Below the pieces are notes generated by a model. The model had not been told where the DNA came from and did no database searches. It worked only from the letters and a program-made list of their open reading frames with translations. The position numbers were made by a program, and so were the translations under genes. Of a stretch of 8,097 bases of DNA, positions 1-5,721 are shown one piece after another. This DNA is from Deltaproteobacteria bacterium (lineage in GTDB: Bacteria > Myxococcota_A > UBA9160 > SZUA-336): the NCBI GenBank assembly GCA_030665705.1, contig DAOUZG010000072.1, positions 1 through 8,097 of the forward strand, read 5' to 3'. Within the stretch, counting starts at the first letter, position 1. Every line of letters begins with the position of its first letter.

Positions 1-470
1 TCGACTTCACCTTTGTCTGTCCGTCGGAGATCCTCGCCTTCGATCACCGGCTCGAGGAGTTCAAAAAGCGCGACTGCGAAGTCATCGGCGTCTCCGTGGA
101 CTCCCACTTCACCCACCTCGCCTGGAAGAACACGGCGGTGGACGACGGTGGCATCGGCGCCGTCAGGTTTCCTCTCGTCTCCGACCTGACGAAACAGATC
201 GCCCGCAGCTATGGGGTGCTTTCGGGCGACGCCGTGGCCCTGCGCGGAACCTTCCTGATCGACCGGGAGGGGATCGTCCGTCACCAGGTCGTGAACGATC
301 TCGGCCTGGGGCGGAACATCGACGACGTTCTGCGCACGCTGGACGCGCTTCAGCACAGCGAGGGATCCGGAGACGTCTGCCCGGCAAACTGGCAAAAGGG
401 AAAAGACGCCATGAAGCCCACCCCCGCGGGCGTCAAGAAGTACCTGAAGGACTTCGGACTCGAGCTCTAA
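1..470 (+). CDS. 2-Cys peroxiredoxin (AhpC/TSA family), 5' end missing
   Basis: Thiol peroxidase that reduces hydrogen peroxide and organic hydroperoxides in the cytoplasm using a reactive cysteine; the partner reductase is not visible here. The reading frame enters at base 3 and gives 155 residues up to TAA at 468-470, so roughly 30-45 N-terminal residues lie outside the window. The peroxidatic cysteine is at codon 18-20 within FTFVCPSEI, matching the family's FTFVCPTE signature. The resolving cysteine is at codon 378-380 within GDVCPANW, which places the protein in the typical 2-Cys AhpC/Prx1 class. Between them are the VSVDSHFTHLAW segment, GGIG, and the RGTFLIDREG strand typical of the fold. 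The C-terminal tail after the resolving cysteine contains KKYLKDF. The gene is convergent with the quinone oxidoreductase gene, 45 bases away. Family assignment is very secure; I give no symbol because ahpC and prx names are used inconsistently for this group. Confidence 0.95.
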   Translation, partial: DFTFVCPSEILAFDHRLEEFKKRDCEVIGVSVDSHFTHLAWKNTAVDDGGIGAVRFPLVSDLTKQIARSYGVLSGDAVALRGTFLIDREGIVRHQVVNDLGLGRNIDDVLRTLDALQHSEGSGDVCPANWQKGKDAMKPTPAGVKKYLKDFGLEL

Positions 471-490
471 CGACCTCGGCAGTGGTGGAC

Positions 491-518
491 TAGCCCACCT
501 GGTGAGAATTGTGGGCTA
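491..518. terminator. 8-bp inverted repeat between convergent genes, likely bidirectional terminator hairpin
   Basis: TAGCCCAC at 491-498 is perfectly repeated in inverted form as GTGGGCTA at 511-518, with a 12-base loop. It sits in the 45-base gap between the peroxiredoxin and quinone oxidoreductase stop codons, and its right arm contains the oxidoreductase TAG stop (516-518). There is no T-tract on either side, so if it stops transcription it is a non-canonical intrinsic terminator or simply a 3'-end stabilising hairpin. The structure is seen in the sequence; the terminator role is inferred from position. Confidence 0.5.
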
Positions 519-1487
519 AGGCTCCAGGATGATCTTCCCGACGGTCTCCTGGGCCTCGATGCGACGGTGAGCTTCCTGAACCTCGGCCAGCGGCATTCGG
601 GTGATCGGGAGGTAGATGTCACCGTCCTTGAAGCCCGCGAAGAGCGACTCGTAGGTCTGGGCCAGCTCGAGCAGGCGCGCAGCAACGGTCGTGCCCAGAA
701 AGTACTGGCGCAGGCCCAGGTTCTTTCCCTTCTCGAGGAACGACAGCAGGGCCTTCTCCGAGGGATCGCCCGCGGCGTGGCCGAACAGCACGACGGTGCC
801 TTCGGCGCCGCACATGTCGTAGCTCTGCTCGAAGCTCGGGCCGCCCACGGAATCGAGCACCAGGTCTGCGCCTCCGCCGTTGGTGAGTCGGCCGACCGCT
901 GCGACCGGATCCTCTTCCCGATAGACCACGACGTGGGTGTATCCGGCCCTCTTGGCGATCTCCGCCTTCTCGGGGGTGCTCACCAGCGCAATGGTGGTAC
1001 ATCCGATCCGCTTGCCGATCCCGCCGACGAAGCAGCCGACGCTACCGGCGCCGGCGTAGGCGACCACCGTTGTGTCCGGACCGACGTGGTTGTTGTGCAG
1101 GAGGAAGTAAGCCGTCAGCCCGGCCACCGGGCAGGCCGCCGCCTGCTCATCCGTGACCCCGTCGGGGATCGGAATGGCGAGCATTCCCGCGGTGCAGGTC
1201 TTCTCGGCGTAGGCCCCGCGCGGCGCAAGGCCGACAACCCGGTCCCCGACCTTCAGGCGCTCGACCCCGGGTCCGACCTCGTCGATCGGCCCGGCGAAGT
1301 CGGAGCCCATCGGTGCGGGCAGCTCGGGAGTCTCACCCTGGCCCCGGCGCTCGTTGATCTCGTGGAAGTTGATGGCGATGGCCCGGTTGGCGACGCGAAC
1401 CTCCCCAGGGCCGGGTCTCGGCTCCTCGACGTCCACCAGCTTGAGCACCTCGGGACCACCCACGGCGGTCATGTGCACGATCTTCAT
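516..1487 (-). CDS. Zinc-free NADPH:quinone oxidoreductase-like MDR protein
   Basis: Medium-chain dehydrogenase/reductase of the quinone oxidoreductase (QOR) branch; such enzymes use NADPH to reduce quinones or activated enones/enals in the cytoplasm. The 323 residues match the family's usual 320-330. Residues 1-60 form the GroES-like start with the GPEVLKLVDV and NFHEINERRG segments typical of QOR. GDRVVGL is near residue 81. The dinucleotide-binding loop is AYAGAGSVG at 143-151, with LDSVGG at 211-216 and the end strand VGKIILEP. The catalytic-zinc Cys/His set and the four-cysteine structural zinc lobe are absent, which separates it from zinc alcohol dehydrogenases. The ATG start is supported by AAAGGAG at 1495-1501, seven bases upstream. 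It follows the MATE exporter gene by 27 bases on the same strand, so the two are probably co-transcribed. The stop is TAG, inside an inverted repeat. The exact substrate cannot be told. Confidence 0.9.
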   Translation of the reverse strand: MKIVHMTAVGGPEVLKLVDVEEPRPGPGEVRVANRAIAINFHEINERRGQGETPELPAPMGSDFAGPIDEVGPGVERLKVGDRVVGLAPRGAYAEKTCTAGMLAIPIPDGVTDEQAAACPVAGLTAYFLLHNNHVGPDTTVVAYAGAGSVGCFVGGIGKRIGCTTIALVSTPEKAEIAKRAGYTHVVVYREEDPVAAVGRLTNGGGADLVLDSVGGPSFEQSYDMCGAEGTVVLFGHAAGDPSEKALLSFLEKGKNLGLRQYFLGTTVAARLLELAQTYESLFAGFKDGDIYLPITRMPLAEVQEAHRRIEAQETVGKIILEP

Positions 1488-1514
1488 GTCGCAACTCCTT
1501 TACGAGCTTCGCAA

Positions 1515-2918
1515 TCACTTGATAACGGTCTTCCAGCGTTCCCCCCGGAAGCGCAGTGTTAGCATCGTCGCCTTCACGATGTAGTCGCCGATCAGCGCGT
1601 AGAAGATCCACTCCACCGAGAAGTCGAGCCACGCAAAGATCCCGCAGAGCACACACCGCACGAGGATCAGGCCCGCGAGCACCGTGAGGAGCGGAAAGCG
1701 CGTGTCGCCTGCGCCGCGCAGCGAACCGGTGAGGGCGAACTCGATGGCCATGAGCGGCTGCAGGCTTCCGAGCACGTAAATAAAGACGACCGTCAGCCGG
1801 ACGACTTCCGGGTCGTCGATCATCCAGCGCGAGATCGGCCAGGCACCGGCGATGATCGCAATTCCGAATACGACCATCGAGATGACGGAGAGCCGGGCGG
1901 CGCGCCAGCCGCTGCTCGTTGCACCCTCCAGGTCACCGGCTCCGAGGTGCTGGCCCACGAGCGTCGACGCCGCGATCGAGAACCCCCATCCGATGAGGAA
2001 GGAGAAGGAGAGGATGTTGACGCCGATTCCGTACGCCGCGTAGGGGGCGGTGCCGTAGAGCGCCACGATCCAGAGAAAGACGATGAACCCGCCCTGCCAC
2101 ACCACCTGCTCGAGTCCTGCCGGGTAGCCGATGTGCACCAGCCGACGCACGCGTTCACGCTCCAGACACCGGGGCGGCCCGATCCCGAGCAGGAGATAGC
2201 CCCGAAGCCAGAGCCAGAGGAAGACGACCGAGCCGATCGCGAAGGAGGCTCCGCCGGCAATGGCGGCGCCGGCAACCCCGAGGACCGGGAAGCCGAAGCG
2301 GCCGTAGACCAGCGCGTAGAGCAGGATGAGGTTGGCGATGTTCGTGAGCGCCCCGATCCAGAGCGGCGTGCGCGTATCTCCTGCGGCGCGCAGGGCCACA
2401 CTCAGCACGAACTGGACCGCGAACCCCGCGTTGAAGATGCTGATCCACCGGATGTAGGTCGCGGCAAGCAGGATCGTCTCCTCTTCCAGACGGAAGAAGC
2501 GGGCCAGCGGATCGGCAAAGATGACTGCCGGAACCGTGATCACGAGAGAGATCGCGAGGCAAAGCCACATCGACGCGCGGTGCACCCGCTCGGCCTCGTC
2601 GCGGTCGCCGGCACCCCACGAGCGGGCCACGAGTGCCGTGGTGCCCGCCGTGATGGCCATGAGCAGCGCCTGGAGGACGAAGAAGATCCGATTGCCGACG
2701 GTCACCGCCGCAATGGCGCTCGCACCGAGAGACCCGACGATCTTGATGCCGACCAGCCCGACCATGGAGTGGAGGACGTTGTTCGCGATGGCAGGCCAGG
2801 CGAGCTCCCAGATTCCGAGCATGCGGCCCGCCGGTGCCTCCTGGGTCGTGGTGACGACCTGAGTCGCTTCTCCCGTGTAGGCGGGGGCTGTATCGACCTT
2901 TGGGGCTTTGACCATCAT
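1515..2918 (-). CDS. MATE-family multidrug/cation antiporter
   Basis: Inner-membrane exporter of the multidrug and toxic compound extrusion family, which pumps cationic drugs or metabolites out using a Na+ or H+ gradient. The protein shows the family's internal two-fold repeat. RSWGAGDRDEA (about residues 99-109) is echoed by GQHLGAGDLEGA (322-333), and LRAAGDTRTP (176-185) by LRGAGDTRFP (400-409). About twelve hydrophobic segments run from about residue 37 (WELAWPAIANN) to the end, and the length of 467 fits the family. The start is uncertain. ATG at 2918 has a weak GGA upstream. ATG at 2936 gives 473 residues but overlaps a divergent promoter's -10 box. ATG at 2822 gives 435 residues beginning MLGIWELAW, close to the usual MATE start, with AGGAGG at 2837-2842 but 14 bases away. 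Wobble GC is lower before about codon 20. First gene of a likely operon with the quinone oxidoreductase. Substrate unknown. Confidence 0.93.
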   Translation of the reverse strand: MMVKAPKVDTAPAYTGEATQVVTTTQEAPAGRMLGIWELAWPAIANNVLHSMVGLVGIKIVGSLGASAIAAVTVGNRIFFVLQALLMAITAGTTALVARSWGAGDRDEAERVHRASMWLCLAISLVITVPAVIFADPLARFFRLEEETILLAATYIRWISIFNAGFAVQFVLSVALRAAGDTRTPLWIGALTNIANLILLYALVYGRFGFPVLGVAGAAIAGGASFAIGSVVFLWLWLRGYLLLGIGPPRCLERERVRRLVHIGYPAGLEQVVWQGGFIVFLWIVALYGTAPYAAYGIGVNILSFSFLIGWGFSIAASTLVGQHLGAGDLEGATSSGWRAARLSVISMVVFGIAIIAGAWPISRWMIDDPEVVRLTVVFIYVLGSLQPLMAIEFALTGSLRGAGDTRFPLLTVLAGLILVRCVLCGIFAWLDFSVEWIFYALIGDYIVKATMLTLRFRGERWKTVIK

Positions 2919-2936
2919 CGCAGGGATCCGTAGCAT
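2908..2936 (+). promoter_or_regulatory. Sigma70-like promoter for the thioesterase gene
   Basis: TTGACC at 2908-2913 (5 of 6 to the -35 consensus) and TAGCAT at 2931-2936 (4 of 6 to the -10 consensus) are separated by exactly 17 bases. Transcription would start near 2943, leaving a leader of roughly 24 bases before the ATG at 2967. The -10 box is the reverse complement of the most upstream possible MATE start (ATG CTA), so the two divergent genes overlap here. Boxes and spacing are seen; promoter activity is inferred. Confidence 0.5.
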
Positions 2937-2966
2937 ACAGGTCGAATGCGGAGTCGTGTTTGAGCC

Positions 2967-3791
2967 ATGGGTGACTTCGAAATCGACACGCGTCTCGACG
3001 GAGAGAACGGCCGCTACCGCGCCAATCTCTCGCGAGATTGGGAGATCTGGGGACCGAACGGCGGGTACGTGGCGGCCATCGCGCTGCGTGCTGCGGGGCT
3101 CGAAGCCGAGATCAAGCGGCCGGTCAGCTTCGCCGGGCACTTCCTCGCCGTGGCGGGTTTCGGACCGATCGATGTAGACGTCTCCGTGATCCGCCGGGGA
3201 AGACGCGCGGAGTCGCTCCAGGTCGTGATGCAGCAGGAGGGGCGGGTCGCGCTTCAGGCCATCGTCCGCACGGCAGCGGAGAGCCCCGGGTACGCGCACG
3301 AGGTCGCACCGATGCCTGACGTTCGGGATCCGGAGGATCTCAAGAACTTTCAGGAGCTGCTTCCGGACGAGCCGCCCTTCTATCCCTTCTGGGAGAACCT
3401 GGAGACTCGGCCGGTCTACCCGGACCGGATGTCGGAGGGCATTCGCCCCCGCGAGCCCGTCTTCGAGGAGTGGTTCCGCTTCCGCCCCCGCGCGACCTTT
3501 GACGACCCCTTTCTGGACGCGGGTCGCCTGCTGCTGCTGGTCGACACCATGTCCTGGCCCGCCGCCTCGCAGCCCTACCCGGGCCGCGAGTTCATCGCGC
3601 CGAACCTCGACGTCACGACCTGGTTCCACCGCCTCGAGCCCGAGAGCGCGTGGCTCTTCGCCAGGCACGAATGCCCGATCGCAGAGGGCGGGCTCATGGG
3701 GACAGTGGGCAACGTCTGGAGCCGCGACCGGCGGCTTCTCGCGAGCGGCGGCGCACAGCTCCTCTGTGTTCCGGCTCCACCCCGCGAGTGA
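2967..3791 (+). CDS. Double-hotdog acyl-CoA thioesterase-like protein (4HBT_3 / TesB-like)
   Basis: Probable cytoplasmic thioesterase of the thioesterase-like superfamily related to TesB, in which two hotdog domains are fused; members hydrolyse acyl-CoA or related thioesters. The 274 residues are the expected length. The N-terminal hotdog (about 1-105) carries WGPNGGYVAA at 28-37, the usual WG-NGG-Y helix entry, followed by the core strands around FAGHFLAV and the DVSVIRRGRRAESLQVVMQQ segment. The C-terminal hotdog (about 165-270) carries LDVTTWFHR (about 214-222) and the closing NVWSRDRRLLASGGAQLL strand pair. The ATG at 2967 is fixed as the first possible start by an in-frame TGA at 2961-2963. 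The Shine-Dalgarno is poor (GGAG at 2950-2953, 13 bases away). It diverges from the MATE gene and ends 13 bases before the SDR stop on the other strand. The natural substrate is unknown; a non-enzymatic acyl-binding role is possible. Confidence 0.8.
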   Translation: MGDFEIDTRLDGENGRYRANLSRDWEIWGPNGGYVAAIALRAAGLEAEIKRPVSFAGHFLAVAGFGPIDVDVSVIRRGRRAESLQVVMQQEGRVALQAIVRTAAESPGYAHEVAPMPDVRDPEDLKNFQELLPDEPPFYPFWENLETRPVYPDRMSEGIRPREPVFEEWFRFRPRATFDDPFLDAGRLLLLVDTMSWPAASQPYPGREFIAPNLDVTTWFHRLEPESAWLFARHECPIAEGGLMGTVGNVWSRDRRLLASGGAQLLCVPAPPRE

Positions 3792-3801
3792 CGCCGCCCT
3801 C

Positions 3802-3811
3802 CCGCTAGCGG
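3802..3811. repeat. 10-bp palindrome CCGCTAGCGG over the SDR stop codon
   Basis: Perfect self-complementary decamer spanning the TAG stop of the SDR gene (3805-3807), in the 13-base convergent junction with the thioesterase gene. An identical decamer spans the trpS stop codon. It could be a protein-binding half-site pair or an accident of an Arg-stop ending in GC-rich DNA. Confidence 0.4.
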
Positions 3812-4569
3812 AGCATCAGCGTTGCGGGATCGATGGCGATCACCTGGCCGGTGATCAGATCCGAGCCCGTGATGATCGAGAGGATTGCGTCGGCCACGTC
3901 CTCGGGATCGCAGAGCCTGCCCAGCACCGACCGCTGCTCCATCACCTGCTTGACCGTGTCGTAGGACCCGCCGAACCACTCCTTCGTCCACCGCCCGGTG
4001 ATGAATCCCGGCATGACACCGTTTACACGGATGTTGGGAGCGAGCGCGCGTGCGAGCGTCACGGTGAGGCTGTTGACCCCTGCCTTGGAGGCGCAGTAGG
4101 GGATCGAGCTTCCGATGCCCGTGAGGGCGGAGATGCTCGAGACGTTGACGATCTCGCCGCCCCCCGCAGCCTCGATCGCGTCGCGAGCCGCCCGTGCACA
4201 TTGAAAAGTTCCCATCAGGTTCACGCGCAGGATCCGGTCCCAGTCCTCGGGACCAATCCGGTCGAGCTCCCCGTGCGGGACGAACACGGTCGTCGCCCCG
4301 TTGTTGATGAGGATCCGCACGGGGCCGATCTCGCGGCTCGCCGCATCGACCAGTGCCCGGCACGCCGCGTCGTCCGCCACGTCGGCCTGGACCGCCACCG
4401 CACGCACCCCGAACCCCTCCACCTCGGCCGCCGTCTTCTCGGCCTCTTCGCGGGAACGCGAGTAGTTAACAACGACCGAGCAGCCGAGCCTCGCCAGCGC
4501 AAGCGCTGTGGCGCGTCCGACCCCCGTTCCCCCGCCCGTGATAATCGCCCCGGTTCCTTCAACCTCCAT
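3805..4569 (-). CDS. Short-chain dehydrogenase/reductase (classical SDR, FabG-like)
   Basis: NAD(P)H-dependent oxidoreductase of the classical SDR family, cytoplasmic, acting on a carbonyl/hydroxyl substrate that cannot be named from sequence. The 254 residues match the classical length. The cofactor motif TGGGTGVG is at 11-18, and Asn35 at the end of the second strand (VVNYSRS) suggests NADP(H). Asp63 lies in QADV. The usual NNAG appears as NNGA at 89-92. The catalytic set is Asn117, Ser145, Tyr158 and Lys162 (YCASK), with the correct 13-residue Ser-Tyr spacing. The C-terminal LITGQVIAIDPAT matches the family end, but with DPA where DGG is common. The ATG at 4569 is chosen because GAGGA (4576-4580) lies six bases upstream and the conserved fold begins at once. 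Last gene of the apparent aminotransferase-trpS-SDR operon, 70 bases after trpS. The catalytic residues argue for an active enzyme. Confidence 0.92.
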   Translation of the reverse strand: MEVEGTGAIITGGGTGVGRATALALARLGCSVVVNYSRSREEAEKTAAEVEGFGVRAVAVQADVADDAACRALVDAASREIGPVRILINNGATTVFVPHGELDRIGPEDWDRILRVNLMGTFQCARAARDAIEAAGGGEIVNVSSISALTGIGSSIPYCASKAGVNSLTVTLARALAPNIRVNGVMPGFITGRWTKEWFGGSYDTVKQVMEQRSVLGRLCDPEDVADAILSIITGSDLITGQVIAIDPATLMLR

Positions 4570-4636
4570 GGCGATTCCTCCCCTCCGTCGGCGTCCCGGA
4601 CCGTCTCCGTCGGCGCAGGACCCCTTTGCTGCCGAT

Positions 4637-4646
4637 CCGCTAGCGG
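4637..4646. repeat. 10-bp palindrome CCGCTAGCGG over the trpS stop codon
   Basis: Second perfect copy of the decamer found at the SDR stop. It spans the trpS TAG (4640-4642) and lies within the 70-base gap before the SDR gene. Both genes end in an Arg codon CGC followed by TAG and CGG. I noticed no other copy in the window. Confidence 0.4.
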
Positions 4647-5680
4647 GCCTCTCCGAGACCGCTTGCTCGGCGGGCCGCCTCCAGCACGTCCGAGGCGGTC
4701 TCGCGGGCACGGCGCACTCCGTCCCTCAGGATACCCTCAACGGTCTCCGGATTGCGCGCGAGCTCGGCCCTGCGCTCCCGCGCAGCAGCAAAATGGTGAA
4801 AGACCCGCTCCACGAGGTCCTTCTTGACCTCGCCGTAGCCCAGACCCCCCGCGCGGAACCGCTCGGCCATTTTGTCCCGCTCAGCCTCGTCCGCGAAGAG
4901 GCTCCAGAGCTCGAAGAGGATCGAGCCCTCGGGATCCTTCGGGTCCTCGACAGGCGTCGAGTCCGTCACGACCCCCATGATCTGCTTCCGGAGCGCCTTT
5001 TCCGGAGCAAAGATCTCGATCGTGTTGTCGTAGGACTTGCTCATCTTCTGGCCGTCGGTCCCGGGGACGGTGGCGACGTCCTCGAGGATGTACGGTTCGG
5101 GGACCCGGAAAACCTTTCCGTAGGTGTTGTTGAACTTGATGGCGATGTCGCGTGTCACCTCGATGTGTTGCTTCTGGTCCTGGCCCACCGGGACGATATC
5201 GGCACGGTGGATGAGGATGTCGGCGGCCTGGAGAACGGGGTACGCGAACAGTCCCGCATCCGCCGAGAGCCCCTGCGCGATCTTCTCCTTGTAGGCGTGG
5301 CAGCGCTCGAGAAGCCCCATCGGTGTGACCGTGAGAAGGATCCACGTGAGCTCCGCCACCTCCGGCAGGTCGCTCTGGCGGTAGAGAATCGCCCGGGTCG
5401 GATCGAGCCCCAGCGCGAGGTAGTCGAGGGCCACGTCGCGGACGAGGCCTCGACGCTCCTTCGCCTCGCGGACGCTCGTCATCGAGTGGTAGTCCGCGAC
5501 GAAGTAGGTCGCCTCGTTCCCCTCCTGCAGGGCGACGTGCTGTCGGAGCGCGCCGAAGTAGTTCCCCAGATGCAGGGCACCCGACGGCTGCACGCCCGAT
5601 AGAACGCGCACCCCGCGCGGAAGTTCCCGTCCACCCCGTCCCGCGCTCTGGGACCCGGCGCTGCGCGCGGCCTCGCTCAT
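4640..5680 (-). CDS. trpS: Tryptophanyl-tRNA synthetase
   Basis: Class I aminoacyl-tRNA synthetase that activates tryptophan with ATP and charges tRNA-Trp in the cytoplasm; normally essential. The 346 residues compare with about 330-340 in well-known bacterial TrpS. The class I HIGH-type motif is HLGN at 37-40 within QPSGALHLGNYFGAL, and KMSKS is at 212-216. Other TrpS hallmarks are VADYHSMT (61-68), YPVLQAADIL (147-156), and the tryptophan-pocket segment DIVPVGQDQKQHIE (161-174). There is an unconserved Ser/Arg/Gly-rich leader of about 20 residues before RVLSGVQ. The start at 5680 is fixed by GGAGG at 5688-5692 with seven-base spacing; the frame stays open to 5740 but without support. It is the middle gene of an apparent operon, 41 bases after the aminotransferase and 70 before the SDR. 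The Shine-Dalgarno lies within a hairpin. The assignment is secure. Confidence 0.98.
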   Translation of the reverse strand: MSEAARSAGSQSAGRGGRELPRGVRVLSGVQPSGALHLGNYFGALRQHVALQEGNEATYFVADYHSMTSVREAKERRGLVRDVALDYLALGLDPTRAILYRQSDLPEVAELTWILLTVTPMGLLERCHAYKEKIAQGLSADAGLFAYPVLQAADILIHRADIVPVGQDQKQHIEVTRDIAIKFNNTYGKVFRVPEPYILEDVATVPGTDGQKMSKSYDNTIEIFAPEKALRKQIMGVVTDSTPVEDPKDPEGSILFELWSLFADEAERDKMAERFRAGGLGYGEVKKDLVERVFHHFAAARERRAELARNPETVEGILRDGVRRARETASDVLEAARRASGLGEAR

Positions 5681-5687
5681 CGAGTTG

Positions 5688-5700
5688 CCTCCGTCGGAGG
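5688..5700 (-). promoter_or_regulatory. trpS Shine-Dalgarno inside a perfect hairpin
   Basis: Read on the minus strand, the RNA would be CCUCCGACGGAGG, a perfect inverted repeat whose 3' arm is the trpS Shine-Dalgarno GGAGG, seven bases before the ATG at 5680. Five G-C/A-U pairs can close over a three-base loop, which would hide the ribosome-binding site. The pairing is seen; a regulatory effect is inferred. Confidence 0.45.
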
Positions 5701-5721
5701 GGTGGACCCCACGATCCCGTC

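Noticed and set aside
567..1562. Plus-strand open frame of 331 codons
   Set aside because: It is antisense to the quinone oxidoreductase over nearly its whole length, with no recognisable protein features.
1947..2933. Plus-strand open frame of 328 codons rich in Arg, Asp and Glu
   Set aside because: The charged composition is the mirror image of the hydrophobic MATE gene on the other strand.
2937..3668. Upstream extension of the MATE reading frame on the minus strand (total 717 residues)
   Set aside because: The extra residues lack any MATE feature, are Arg/Asp-rich and lie antisense to the convincing thioesterase gene; this is a GC-driven open frame.
3499..4827. Plus-strand open frame of 442 codons
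   Set aside because: It spans the end of the thioesterase out of frame and runs antisense to the SDR and trpS genes; its composition is that of a shadow frame.
4508..5602. Plus-strand open frame of 364 codons
   Set aside because: It is antisense to trpS, whose HLGN and KMSKS motifs leave no doubt about the coding strand.
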